Positions 1-12,429 are shown, counted from the first letter of the stretch. The stretch is 64,000 bases of DNA from Karalla daura (GCA_029224185.1 CM055190.1:19847015-19911014), one strand, 5' to 3'. Numbers and translations: made by a program. The notes: a model not told the origin generated them from the letters alone.

Positions 1-3000
1 TATTTCTTAAGTGCAATATCCTGCTTTCTTCTGCCGTTTTGTGAACTTGTACTGCTGCACGTTGGCCCAGACCAGCTCTGCCCAGAGAACTGGAGGGTAA
101 TGTATGGAAGTGGTGGTTTATATTAACAATTAACATAATTACAGTACAAAGGGGGAAAGGCTGGGCCGCCCTCCACTGGTGAGCTTTGATCCCTTGTGGT
201 TTGACTCGCTCAGCACTAAATGAAAACCTTTAATGGTAAAATTATCCTCTGCTGCAGCAGCATGTAGGAAGCTACCTGCGTGTGGAGTGAACCAACCCCT
301 CTGTGCTGTAACTGCACTTTTCATCAGTCATGAACATGCATTGTTTTAGATGACACATTTCTATAGACGTGACCTTGAGAAACCTCATTAGGGTCATTTA
401 GGATTTTTACTCGCTTTTTGTCGCTCTGGGGCGGGTTTCACGTGTCAGAGCACATTAACCTTGTTATAAACTTGTACACCCTGATTGTGCACCTTGAGTC
501 AGCTTTAAAAGGTAGATTTCACTTGTTAATATTCACAACCCTTGCCTAACTAGTGACATACATGTACAAGTTTCACTCAAATCTCCAAAAAAGTAACCAA
601 TTGGTGAATATACACACTCCTACATAGATGGGAAGTGACTGTCCCCTAGAAAGGTCACAGAGGAACGTTGCCAGAGAGAGAAAAAAGATGTTTAAGTGTC
701 GAGGAAAAACATCAGATTTGAACAATGCATTCAACCATTTACAAGGAATATTAGTCACAAACATGCAGACTATTCTTGTCCCTTGGCCATTCATGCCTCA
801 GGCTCTGACGTGTCCTTGGTCTAAGTTTTATCTGAATTTCTCTGTGGTTAGATAGTTAGGGAACAGGGTTATGAGACAATGGAATGCTGTCCCTTTGCCA
901 TCCCATCTTCAAAATGGTGCCAACCCTACCATAACCTCCTTCTATTGTAAGGTTTTCATAGTCGTAACCTGCAGAAAATGAATTGTTTGTGTCAATATGT
1001 CTGTATGTACCTCTGTTAAGAGGTGGTACCTGACTGTGAAGCAGATACTGCCCTCCTGCATGCTTGCAGGCCCGGGAGGCGAGAGAGGGTGCACGGAAAG
1101 GCAAGTGAAGGTCTGAAATGATGATACTTGCTTTGCCCTGCAGAGTGCTCCCATAGCATAGGATGGTGGGTGTTTACAGAGTCTACAGACAATACTGATG
1201 AGTTGTCTGCAGCTCTGGAGACAGTGTTGTTGTTCACACTAACGTCAAGATTCCTCCCAGACAACAAAATAGTCTATGGGTCTTAAGGGTGCTTTAATTG
1301 TGAGTGATATTGCTGGTTTTAAGGAAACACAGACACGGATCAGGTCAGACACACAGGTGCAGTGATAAAACTGAATCTCAATGACAACATTAGGATTTAA
1401 TGATGAAGACAGGAATATTTCCCTAGCTGGTTGAAATTTAGTTGAGTTTCTGTTTGTGTTTGGGTTTTTATTTTACATTTGATTATGGTGACTTCAATGA
1501 AAGATGTCAGACTCATATTCAAGCATTATGGGCCTGATATTTTTTACAGCCATGTTTCAAAATCTGCACCAGCAGCTGTGGAGCATCCCTCATTTTATTT
1601 TCATGCCGTCTTTTCAGCAACAAGGGTTACTTAAATAATGGAAACCTCCCACAATTGTCCCAGCTGCTAAGACTAAAACCCCTGCAAGATTAAATGACTT
1701 CGGGGCAGTGGTGTCGACATATTTAATCATGAAAACATTGAAGAAGTGCTCGACAAAAACACTGCTCTCCAGTCCCTTGATCCCCATGCAGTTTGCATGG
1801 GATACACAGGTGTGTGAGACGTGTGGAGTATGCTGCTATCACATTACTGCTGTGCCACCACCGAAAGCACACAAAAGCTTACACTAGACTGTTACTCAAG
1901 TAAGTCTCCTCCAGTTTGAAAAACTATTCAGACACATCTAGTTGCAGGAAGCGAATTCATCTTTTTAAGGCGGGTTTTAATCTAGTTGGCTGGATGCTGA
2001 GCAACTGAGAACTCCCAGTGTGTGATGGGGAAACTGATCTTTTTTTTTTTTTCTAATCAACAGCTCTCTTCCTTTCTTCCTCTTCTCCTCAGGGCTGCTG
2101 TACCTCCCATCTACTCAGCATCGTATAGATTAATGACAGGCACAGCAGCCGCACACACAGTCAAATGATGAAATTTGCACATGATTCTGTGATTAAAAGT
2201 CTTCTTAAAGAGGCAGAGTGACATCGGGTCCTGTGGTCGATGATAATCAGCTTTAGAAAGACTACCCGTCCTGTGCTAACAGGGAGTTGTTGCTTTGAGC
2301 TATAAATACCTTGGATCTGTTCTCAATCACAAACTGTTTTGAATGTCACGTCATTTCTGCAACAACCTGCACATTTTTCTAGAGCAAAATGTCTCCTTTT
2401 AACGTCCCGTCTGAGATGATCACTCTCCTTTACTGAAGTTTTATTGAATCGTGTTCTGTACTGTTACTGGTTACGGGTCTTTGACTTTCGCCAGCACAAA
2501 TCCGCTCGTTGACCTCATAAAAACAGCCAGTAAGAATTCAGGGAAGAGGCAGGTCCGAGTTTACAGAGCTGTATAACTCTAACAAGCAGGTGTTTAGAAA
2601 AGCTGCTTCCCGCCTGTTTTGACAAGCTCACACACAGTCACTGTCACTCTGTCCTCTAGGTCCAGTTATTTGCTGATTCATGTCACTTTTTTTCAAAAAC
2701 TCGCCCAGACAAATACTGTCTGTGTAATTTTTGGGATAATGAAGTGAGCGGCGCCTGGAATAACACCTGAAAGCAGTCAGTAAATGATCTGTGCGATCCA
2801 AGTTGAGAAAAATATTTCTGTTGCATTTATTCACAACAAAACCTTCATCTGAAAATACATCCTTCAGCTCTTTATGATTTAAATTTCTGCTATTCAAAAC
2901 TGCCATGAAGTTTTTCTCCTTTTAGATGGTTTTGTTGTCTGTGCAATATCTGCAATCAAAACACAAATCAACACAGTCGAAGACTGACGAAGACTTTGTT

Positions 3001-4713
3001 CCCATGTCTTTGTGCTGTTGTTTCTCCTTTGTAAAACAGTCAAAATTAAGACAAGATGCATCTCGATCTTTCTCTTTGCAAGCGGGATTGTGCCGCTTCC
3101 TCGTAGCCTGAGCGTTTGCTCTATCAGTTTGCTGTCATAGTGCGAATATGAAAAGACTCTGCACTGACTACAGTATCAGATCCAGTGAGCACCTGATAAT
3201 AAGCGAGATCCACCTGAGGAAATCTATTCTCATTACTTTATATGGCATGCCGAACGTACCTGCATACATTATTCATGAGTCCTGCAATATCTTATTGACC
3301 TACGTCAAGGACATTTGGACAGGCATTCATCTTGACAAAATTGGCCAATCACAGCCTCCAAATTGGACATATGCAAACTGCGGAGGTGGCGTAGAGCGTT
3401 GAATAATGCGACTCGCTGTTGCACGTTGCCGTGAGAATGCAGCGTGAGCCTAATGATACCTGCCTGCCTGACAGCCTGAGCGCTGATCCGACCTCCGACC
3501 TTCTCACATTTGAATGTCACAGTGCAGGCCTTCATTGTTTTCCTTCTCCTGCGTTAATTTGAGCAAAGCCACGAGGCTATTATGAAATGTAGTCGTACAT
3601 GTGAGGAGACTGTCAGGTATGGCAGGGGATCAGTATGAGGAGTCGCCTGATTTATTACTTTATAGTCAGCTGTGTCTTTATAGTCGGCAGTGTTAATTAT
3701 ACTGATATCAACACCATGAGGAATGTGTTGTTTAACCTAAGACTGTTATTACACCAAATGATTGATTGCCGTCTTGCAGTGGAAAGGCAGAAGCAGAAGA
3801 TTGAATTTCAGGGTTGCCTCTAATTTGACTGGAATTGTCAGCAATCCCTTCTTAACATGATGAGGTTCAATATATGCAACAGTAGGAGCATAAAAATGAT
3901 TAGAGGGGATTCATGCTCGGAGCTGGACAGAGAATCACATTTTGAACCACATTGTGTTTTCACACACCGAACCAGTGAAAAATTGTTAATTTGATTCATT
4001 AAATTATTCTGCTGGAGGTTTAGTTTTAATAACAATGGGACACCTGTTGAGCCACACTGTACAGTCTGATTCAGCTGTTAAACTCCTGTGTAGATTTGTT
4101 TTTGTGCTAAGAGTGTGTAATATTAACATAAAAAATAGCTAAAACCTTCAGCTATATTATTGAATATTAATATTTCTGTGATGTCTTGCTTCTCGTTGTC
4201 AGATTTTTGTCACTGTTCTCATTATTTATGAGATTGATAGCTCAATGTGGATGTCATTATGTAGTAGGAAGTAGTCTAAGATAAGATCTGATAAAATAAA
4301 ATTAAGATAGTGATGCACATCACATACCAATGATGTACTGTAAAAGCAATAAAAAATATATAGACTGACACTTTTCAATGTATATATAATGTTCTGAGGT
4401 AACATTGCTCACGGTTTGTGGAAGTATATCAGCTGAAATGTACTGTACATGCAAATGTTATTACCTTTATGTTCAAAGTATGAAATAGATATTCATTATT
4501 CACATATGAACAGACAATGTAACACACTCTGAATAGATCTGAAGTGAACTAAACACTCACACCATATTTTTAAGTTAAGATTGACCAGAGCATGGCAGCA
4601 TAGCCTTCATATTGCAGATGTTGCAGCGTGTAATCAAGTGTGAAATGGACGTGTTGCATCCATGACATTGTGCCGTCATGACTGACGGTGTTGTTTCGTC
4701 ATTGTATTTGAAG
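1..4713 (+). other. ntrk3: ntrk3 intron, 3' part (upstream of the LRRCT exon)
   Basis: This is the downstream part of the intron before the first visible ntrk3 exon. I looked for the leucine-rich-repeat exons of a Trk receptor and found none, so the LRR and signal-peptide exons must lie upstream of the window. The stretch is AT-rich with short scattered open frames on both strands that show no recognisable protein family. A pyrimidine tract and AG at about 2041-2093 resembles a splice acceptor, but what follows is not LRR-like. The final bases before 4714 are moderately T-rich and end in AG, serving as the acceptor of the next exon. Confidence 0.7.
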
Positions 4714-4868
4714 GCGTCTGGATGGCGTGGTGTTCGAATGTGGCTGTGACATCCGCTGGATCCAGCTGTGGCAGCAGAGAGGAGAGGCTGGACTCAACAC
4801 ACAGCAGCTCTACTGCAAGAATGGAGCCTCCAAGATACGACTGCACAACATGTACATCAACAACTGTG
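4714..4868 (+). CDS. ntrk3: ntrk3 exon: LRR C-terminal flanking (LRRCT) domain
   Basis: This 155-nt internal exon encodes the cysteine-rich cap that closes the leucine-rich repeats of a Trk receptor. The first base completes a codon from the upstream exon, then 51 codons follow and the last G is phase 1. The translation contains FECGCDIRWIQLW and later YCKNG and YINNC, giving the four cysteines of an LRRCT domain; CDIRWxQLW is characteristic of Trk receptors. It is flanked by AG (4712-4713) and a GTAAGA donor (4869). The phase-1 G joins the next exon to make Asp, giving D-L-P-E-I-S-V-S as in mammalian TrkC. The domain is extracellular. The upstream start is set by the only suitable AG and is the least certain boundary. 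Confidence 0.92.
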
Positions 4869-4883
4869 GTAAGAGGAGGGGCA

Positions 4884-4926
4884 GAGGAGGAGGATGAGGA
4901 GGAGGAGGAGGAGGAGGAGGAGGAAG
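4884..4926 (+). repeat. (GGA)n triplet repeat at head of a polypurine tract
   Basis: An imperfect GAG/GGA triplet run lies only 15 bases after the 5' splice site of the LRRCT exon. It continues into a predominantly A/G stretch reaching about 5165. Purine-rich GGA repeats can act as intronic splicing elements and can form triplex or quadruplex structures; that role here is inference. Confidence 0.85.
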
Positions 4927-5422
4927 GGCATGATCTGCATTTAAATGAGAGGAAGAGAAAAAAATGAAGCGGCAGAGAGGGAGCGAGCAAGGAAGGAAGG
5001 TTAGAAAATAAGAGAGGGGAAAAAGTGGAGATTGAAAAGGAGACGGGAAGACGGAGGGAGACAGGAGGAGCAGGAGAAGAAAAGAAAGGGTTGAAGGTGA
5101 AATGGAAGAAGGAGAAGAGGAGCGGGGAGATGTGTGGAGGCAGGGAGAGGGGAGGAGGTGTGACAGGGTTCAGAGGGTGAATCGGATGTGAGGAGCAGTG
5201 TGTTGATTCTGACAGAGGCTGTAGACTCTGCAGTATTATCTCCTGGCGGTGACTCATCGCTCTGACACCTAATGTGTGTGACTGTGTGAGTGTGCGTTGG
5301 CGCGCGTGTCCCATTTCCTCCTTTGTACTAATTTTGCGACATTAATGAAAAGTGATTAATTGATTTGGTGTGGAAATATGTAGACACAGGCGGTGACAGG
5401 TGCACATTAACTTGAGCATACA

Positions 5423-5424
<2 letters not shown>

Positions 5425-5459
<35 letters not shown>

Positions 5460-5493
5460 TGTGTGTGTGTGTGTCTGTGTGTGTGTGTGTGTT
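5425..5493 (+). repeat. (TG)n microsatellite forming the 3' splice-site tract
   Basis: About 34 TG units with two TCTG interruptions run to within three bases of the acceptor CAG at 5494-5496. The repeat therefore occupies the place where a polypyrimidine tract normally lies. Confidence 0.95.
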
Positions 5494-5496
5494 CAG

Positions 5497-5639
5497 ACTT
5501 GCCAGAGATCAGCGTGAGCCACAGCAGTGTGCTGGTGATGGAGGGCGACAACGTGACGGTGAGCTGCAACGGATCTGGATCACCGCTGCCCGAGGTGGAC
5601 TGGACTGTCAGCGGGCTGCACTCCATCAACACACATCTG
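5497..5639 (+). CDS. ntrk3: ntrk3 exon: first half of Ig-like domain 1 (d4)
   Basis: This 143-nt exon starts in phase 1 (AC completes an Asp codon with the previous exon's G) and ends in phase 0. It encodes the first Ig-C2 domain's N-terminal half: DLPEISVSHSS, then EGDNVTVSCNGSGSPLPEVDW and LHSINTHL. The strand-B cysteine is at 5565-5567, and the conserved tryptophan follows in EVDW. Two N-glycosylation sequons are visible, NVT and NGS. The match to mammalian TrkC (DLPEISVSH, CNGSGSPLP, SINTH) is very close and identifies the gene. The donor is GTCAGA, weaker than consensus. The exon is unusual in being flanked by TG repeats upstream and CA repeats 20 bases downstream. Skipping it would break the reading frame. 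Confidence 0.95.
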
Positions 5640-6718
5640 GTCAGACCCCCCTCCCCCCGCCACACACACACACACACACACACACACACCACACACTTTT
5701 CCTGTAAGTATGACATGGATATTACTTTTATAATGTCACCAAATCACTCAAACTGTTTATGTAACGTATGCTTTTGGACCCCTTCAATTAATCTGATGTT
5801 ACCCATTTTTAATAACCTACTTTTTGTTTGATGAGTATAGATTTGGGGAGGAGATGATCTCCAACTTGGAAATCATTTTGAGATGATTTGGAAATCATTT
5901 GAAAAAAATCAGATCAACAGTCACAGGCTTGGCTAAGACATGAGTTTCACTCGTATTGTTATATCTCCGATATTACGCTGGGATTAAAGTCTTGATAGAC
6001 TCATTACAGAATTATTCCTTCATTTTACTGTATGTCTGTTCTTGCATCATCACTATTGTGTTGTGTCGACAGTGTTTCCCAGAATCACATTATTCAAGCA
6101 GTCAATTATTAGGCAATTGCCCTCCAGGTTTAAAATGTATCTCAATTAAAACAGTGTCTTTCAGGCCGAGAACTCTGTGTACGCCCTGCATGTGTGCACT
6201 ATGTTTTTAGCAGCCTTTGTTCTTGTTCTGGAACTTTTTGTCAAAGTTAAGTATTTTTGCTCATATTTTGTCGGGTTGAAGGCACAGTGAGCTGGCTAAC
6301 CTGCTAATCTTGTTCACTGAGACAGGCCCTGGGGACGCTGTGGCAATAACAACGGCAGAGATAAACAGTGAGAAGAGATGCCGCTCTCTGAAATGGCTGT
6401 GTGGCAGTGTTTGTCATTGGCGTCTTTAATGCTTAACTTTTCAGCTGAAAGTTGGGGCGTGACGTGGCAAGGCAGACAGATAATAGCTCAGATAACAGAT
6501 AGCTCATTGTTATGAGAGAAGGATGGGGGAACCAGACCAATGGAAGACAAAAAGGGGAACAACTAGAAAGGCTGTGAATCAGTTATTCTTTTTGTTGCCA
6601 AGTCGACTAAATATGACAAAATCACCACAGTGATTCAGTTTCACTAGTACAATATCTGCTGTCCTGTTAAATCAATTAAATGTTCCAACTCGAGCAACGT
6701 CTCTATTCTTACTTGCAG
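5640..6718 (+). other. ntrk3: ntrk3 intron, 1,079 nt
   Basis: The intron splits the coding of the first Ig domain. It begins with a weak GTCAGA donor, a C-rich stretch and a CA repeat (5660-5696). The remainder is ordinary AT-rich intron; around 6290-6500 the sequence is more complex and could be conserved, but nothing is recognisable as a gene. It ends in ACTTGCAG. Confidence 0.85.
5660..5696 (+). repeat. (CA)n microsatellite just after the Ig exon donor
   Basis: An almost pure CA repeat begins about 20 bases after the donor at 5640. It is complementary to the TG tract at 5425-5493 on the other side of the 143-nt exon. Confidence 0.95.
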
Positions 6719-6860
6719 TCAAATGTCTACTGGCCCAATATCCACTCCATCAACCTGACCCTGTTCAACATCAGCCGCGATGACAACAACTACCAGCTGA
6801 CCTGCATCGCAGAGAACGTGGTGGGCATGACCAACTCCTCCATCCAGCTCAACGTGCAGT
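6719..6860 (+). CDS. ntrk3: ntrk3 exon: second half of Ig-like domain 1 (d4)
   Basis: This 142-nt exon starts in phase 0 and ends in phase 1. It completes the first extracellular Ig-C2 domain: SNVYWPNIHSINLTLFNIS, then YQLTCIAENVVGMTNSS and IQLNVQ. The strand-F cysteine (6803-6805), paired with the one in the preceding exon, sits in LTCIAENVVGM, a near-exact TrkC signature. Three N-glycosylation sequons are present: NLT, NIS and NSS. The acceptor is ACTTGCAG and the donor is GTGAGT. The last T joins the next exon to give Phe, followed by PPVIV. Strong agreement with mammalian TrkC and correct phases on both sides make this secure. Confidence 0.96.
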
Positions 6861-7159
6861 GTGAGTTTCACTTCTCCAATGCCTCGTCCACATTAATAAA
6901 CTTGCAAGCAGAAACACAGCAGAGTCACTGATGTTGCCATTTTTTTTCGCAAAAAAAATCTGGAGTTTATATTCATTGGTAAAAGCTCTTTTTAGTGTGT
7001 CAAGTGTCTTGATTTCCAAAGGTATTTTTCAAGGCTGACAGTGGAGCATCAGAAATCTCAAGCATGTTGTTTGAACTAGTGTGATTGAACTGTGTCTCTG
7101 GTGGCATCCAAATAAACACAAAGCTGACAAAGTGCCAGACTACTAGAGGTTTGGGATTT

Positions 7160-7189
7160 AAAATGAAGCTTTTTTTTAAGCTTCATTTT
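7160..7189. repeat. Perfect 12-bp inverted repeat with T6 loop
   Basis: AAAATGAAGCTT and its exact reverse complement are separated by six T residues. The hairpin lies inside an intron with no gene around it, and its function is unknown. Confidence 0.8.
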
Positions 7190-10100
7190 GTTTCAGTTTA
7201 AACCAGATGTTAGTCATTTAAACTGGGTAGATCATGGATTTCACAATGTAGCTGAAAACAGTCACAAGCATAAGCTGTTTTGATGTTATAACACATAGAT
7301 GGATAAAAGAGATGTTAATGTTGTTCATTCTGGGCAGGGCTCTGTCTTACACTTTTATTGTATGTATGAATGCCAAGATTAACTATTTAGCCCCAAAGAC
7401 AAAGTGTTGGTATGTGTTTCAGCTTTGCAGTGATGTTGATGATGGCTGAGATCACTAATGGTTGAGAGATCACTAATTATTACCATCATCATTTGGCAGG
7501 AGCATTAATATCATCGCAATCTTTTTTTATGGCAATCCACCCTTTTCCCATTGAGACGCTATACACCCAATATGTGTCAACCTCATGACACTGGAGGCAA
7601 AGTCAGATCTATCACCTTTGCTCACAGTGTTGAACTGATAAAAGCCACCTGTAGCACTTCTGCTGCTGCTGTGTGTGTGTGTGTGTACGTGAGATGTTTG
7701 CTGAGGATTAAATGTGGGGTCACTAAGTGTTTAATGTGGCATGAACAACATCTGCAGCCTAGTGAGTAACAACCTCTTCCCAGCATGCAATAAAACATCA
7801 GCTCAGTCAAGAAAAGATCTGAACTGTCTCCGTCAACAGTCATCCGTCTTGAATATTAGATTTTATTTGCTCGCTCTTCATGAACGTTATGAATATGATT
7901 CAGATGCTCGAATGTGAAATTATGTTTCTCTGTTCTGAGAGGCGCTAATCAGTGAACCCTACTGTTGTAGTGATTGCTCAGAATGGAAATCTCGTCGCCG
8001 ACCGCTGAGCTAGTGGATAATCCACATCAGGAATTAAAATTTGGAGAAGAAAAAAAAAAAAAAGAAGAAATTCTAGGCATTAACTCCAAGCGATGAGGTG
8101 ACAGTTAGAGCCACAGTTGACAGCTTCATTGTCGGTCTTCTGCCACTCAGTCACGTCGCGGGGCAGACGTCAGTGTCCAAACTGTTTGGTCAGGGCCAAG
8201 ACGAGCTGGTCTGGGTTTAGAGACGGCAGATCTGTCGCTGTGTCTGACAGGCAATGGTGAAGAGCAAACAGCAGCCGGTAGTAATAAGAGGTCTGTGCTG
8301 GTCCTTCCCCTTAAAACTGTAGAGTGTACCTGTAGTGGTCTCATTTCTGTTGGCTTGGAAATGCAGGAGATACAGACTTTTTTACATACAGTTATGAAGA
8401 AAATGTAGACATTTTATTGTTTTTTTTAATCAAATACAAAAACCCTGTGTCAGTTTTTATATTTGTATCATAATCATGACATTTAAAGGACCCAGGGGGA
8501 AAAGGATGCGAGCAGCACTAACCACAACTTGCTGTTTTTGGTGCAACTTTTTGACGGTATTTGAACAAGTTAGGATCTACAGAAAATGTATCAATGAGTG
8601 AAGTGAATGAAGTGAATATGTGTGATGTTGAAAGGGTCAGTCATAGTAACAATGTCAGGAATGTACTTTGTGGATCCAAATGCAACACAGGATACCCATT
8701 TCTGATTCAGATTTTATTCAGTTCCTCACACAAAATAGTGGAAGCAAGCTGATGTGGCTGAAGCAGGTGAAGATTAGAAAGATGACTCCAGCAGGGAAAA
8801 TGAAACAGAGCCCGCTGTGGCCCGATCAATGAGTCGAGGCAGTGGCCAGAAGTGGATTGCAGCCGATGGTGTGAGGCTGGAGGACGGGCCTGGAGGAGCT
8901 CGTGGTCAGTGACAAAACAGGTCGGGTTACCAGGGCTCCGGTAAGTCATAGTCAAAGATGGAAGGCAAGTCGGTTTGCATCGCAGTGACGAGACAGGGTC
9001 GGGGGCAAAGGCAGACAGGATAACCAGAACAGAACAACACAGAGCAGGTGAAGAAGAACAGGGAGGCACTCACTCCTATACGAATGCTCTGCTCTGAGCA
9101 GATCATGACAGGAAAAGCTGCAGATGATTATAACGTCACTCTTTTTTAATGCTACAGGACATTATCCTTTTGTTTTTTTTGTTTATTTTGTTTACTTACT
9201 GTCCTTATTGTTTTCAGAGGTGGCATGTATCTGACAGCAACAAACTAACAATGTTGTCTCAACATGCCAATCGTAAAAATAAACAGATGGCAGTTTTAAT
9301 TATTTTTTTAATTTTGTGCAGTTCAATAGGTCAAGTACAGATGAAAACACAGAATAATCTGTGGCAGCTCCTGAAGTGCGGCAGTATGAACACAACAGGA
9401 AAATGAAGAAGAGCATCCTCCACACACTCTGTCTGTGTGCCTGATGCTCGTCTCAGCGGCTGCTTTGATGGACTTATGTTGTGGACTGAAATATATCTGG
9501 TATTAATGACACTGACAGTCTAAGAGAATAATTTACAACGTGAAAAAAAAAAATCTCCCTTATCAAGCAGAACAGCCAAATTATGCAGGTACATTTAGAA
9601 TGTAATGAGGTGTTGCACAGTTACAAACCAAGTGAAATTGATGTAGCCAATTAGCAAGAATATACCCTCCAGCCCACATGAAAGCACAGCCTTGATCTAA
9701 GCGGAAAGAGAAAAGGGGGAGGGGGAGATACAAACCTCAGCAATGATAAAGCAATGATTTGGTAACTATCAGAATGCTCCTCTAATATTGAGTCTGTGAA
9801 TTGCAGCATATAGTTCGGGTCTTACATAAGTCTGCCCTGTGGATTGGCCCTGGGCAGATTTGGGACAGCCTATATTCAAAGCCAATATTCCTCAAAAGGT
9901 GCCTGACATTTTTCCCTCTGTGGAGAGCAGTTGTAGGGCACAGGCTATTGTGGCAACCTGAGTGCATCACCTTAGAGGACAGGAGGAGAGATTTGCAGAG
10001 CTGCTAAAGACCAGGCTTGACAGACAGGTTGAGGATGGAACATCTCGTCCTCTTCGGGGCTCCCTCCGCATGGACACTCTTTGCATGTACATCTGCAGGC

Positions 10101-11144
10101 CCTTTTTTTCTGTTGACACTCTCTGCTGGTGCTGCAAATTAACTTATTAATTTTTCACCACATGCTCTGATGGTAATTACATTTCCTCCCCTGTGCAGCC
10201 TATTGTCTCTGGAAATGTCATAAAATAGCTTAAACTGCTGCTCTGATTAGGGAGTAATCTGATTGACAGCAAAATTACCAGCCGTCAACTAACACTTTCT
10301 GCATTCAAGATGAATTCCCTATTTTAGTGAAACTGTGATTAGCCACAATGCAAATTCTCCACACCTATTGTCCTTTGGCTATTTGGTACAATAGCAGACC
10401 TACAGCACTGTGAACTCCCATAACATACCTTGTTTTTTACTTTGCTCCAAAAGGCATGTGATAATATTTTAATAGCAAAGCATTGACTGACGCCCGCATT
10501 AGTGGCTCTGCTCCCTAAGTGGCTCCGGAGTCCAATCTGAGGGAGACACTCGCTCTAATTATGAGTAATTAATGAATAAATGAGGTGGTTGTGTCCCTGC
10601 AGACACTAGTACGTAATGTCACATGCTGCTTCTTACAGGCTAAAAATCTTAATCACAATGTGCTTTAGCCCCAGGGGGAATACATGACAGTAACTGTGCA
10701 TAGAAACTGCTGCCTCCTTGTCACCAGGAGCCCTGATGTCCTATCTGCAGTGTGGCTGGAACATGGCATTTGAAATATGCCACCAGTGTTACCACAAGAT
10801 AACACTGCACAACTAGCCTTGTATTCAGTGTTCTGGCTGATCAAAGGCATGTATTTATCAAAGCTTGTCATCTGTATGAGCGCCACCAGGACACCCTGTT
10901 GTTATGGACCAGTATGGAGCGCTACACTGATTTGTATTGTATTGACTGAGACTGGGCTGACAGCCATGCTGCAGGGAAAATGGATCGGCCCCTAACTGTC
11001 CATCATCAGGAGGATTTCGCTTTTTCTCTGCCTCTCTCTGTCTTTAGGCTGCACAGTTGCACACTGCCCTCACTCTGCGTCTCTCCTCTCTTTCTTTCAT
11101 TTCTATCTTTTCTCTTTCTTTCCACCCTCAAAATCACAACTCTG

Positions 11145-11169
11145 CACACACACACACACACACACACAC
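11145..11169 (+). repeat. (CA)12 microsatellite
   Basis: A pure CA dinucleotide repeat, preceded by a pyrimidine-rich C/T stretch (about 11020-11130). Confidence 0.95.
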
Positions 11170-12429
11170 TCCAACTCTCTTTCACAGACATACAGTACAC
11201 TCACATGCACTAGCCTTTAGTTCAACTGAATGACTTTTTTGTTACCATTGTCTTGCAGGAACAATATCGTCAAGGCAATTTCTGAAACGACAGCTTTCAA
11301 ACACTACTGAAAACTTACTCATCCTTTTACGGAACAATTATTTGATTCGGAAACAGTAGCTTTCTGTTAGTGCGCAGTCACTGACAGGCGTAATAAGCAG
11401 AGCTGTAATTAAAAGTTATTTTTACTTGAGCAGTTTATTGGAAAATGATTTAAAAAGTCCACCATTTGCAGTAAAATAATGATACACTATGAGAGCAGTG
11501 TTAATTTTTAAGTTACCAAATAACTATGCATAACATTTGTTTGATAGACCAGGTGAAAAGTTTTTGTGCCAGCAGCTGGCAGAATAAATAAGTCTAAGGT
11601 AATAGAATTAATTGACAATGCTGCAAGTCTAGTATGTGTGAAGACACACTTCATTACTGCCTTATAATTTAAAGCCACAACAAACCTGTCAGTCAACTGT
11701 GATGCAGTGGGAAATGTGGGCTATCACTATTGCTCCATCTTCAGCAAACTTGGCTGGAAAGAAGTTTGTGTGTGTGTACATGTATGTGTGTGTCCTTGTG
11801 TGTGCATGTGTGTTTGTTGCAGTGTCTGCTCAGACAGCTGCAAAATGTTGGGTTTTGTTTTACTTGCAAAATGTAGATATACATATATTTATTCGGTGCC
11901 TTTTTTCCAGGCATCAGATCGCACTTCTGCGTAAACAGTGAAAAAAAAAGAATGACTTGAAGCGTACAGTAAATGCCCTGGGTCATGGTTACACCTGTCA
12001 GACATAGCTAAGCAGCAAGCAGTACAGACAGAGCTGCAAAAAAATAAAACAAAATAATGACAGTGTATCTGTTGTGTTAGGCATATAAGCCAAAATATCC
12101 ACTCATCCAAAAAACAGACCCTAAACCAAAGAAAGGCAGCAATTTCTGTCTTTGGTTTTCTTCTTTTTTTACAGACATTGGTGCCTGTTGCTGTGTTTTA
12201 TTATCATTTTCCACAGAACAAAAGTAAAAAGCAAAAATGTCAATTAAGTTCAATTGCAGCTTGCAGATGCTTCCAGTCTTTAAGCAAAAGCACATAATTT
12301 TGATATCTTTGTAGAAGATGGATTTCCAAAACATTTTGTGTTTCCATGCTTTTAAATTCGCTATTTCGCAACACCGAAGCATCTGATCAACCATCTGATG
12401 CAAAGTAGTCATAATAATTATACAATATT

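Larger units (their letters stand above)
4869..5496 (+). other. ntrk3: ntrk3 intron, 628 nt, purine-rich 5' half and TG-repeat 3' end
   Basis: This short intron joins the LRRCT exon to the first Ig exon. Its first 300 bases are almost continuous purine on the + strand, starting with a GGA triplet repeat. The middle is unremarkable. The last 70 bases before the acceptor are a TG dinucleotide tract instead of an ordinary polypyrimidine tract. A possible branch-point sequence (ATTAAC) sits at about 5406-5411, just before the TG tract, which would make it unusually distant from the AG. Confidence 0.85.

Noticed and set aside
2041..2160. Strong pyrimidine tract plus AG, possible LRR exon
   Set aside because: None of the three frames after the AG gives leucine-rich-repeat sequence, and no donor fits.
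4676..5314. 212-codon open frame on the - strand with a serine run
   Set aside because: It is antisense to the LRRCT exon and the GGA/purine tract; the composition (Ser, Pro, Leu, Phe) follows from translating a polypyrimidine strand.
8147..8344. Small - strand frame in GC-richer sequence
   Set aside because: No homology or splice context recognised.
8700..9080. Possible old retroelement or transposon fragment
   Set aside because: The style (ACAGGGTCGGGGGCAAAGGCAGACAGG-like wording) is reminiscent of fish repeats, but I could not identify ends or a family.
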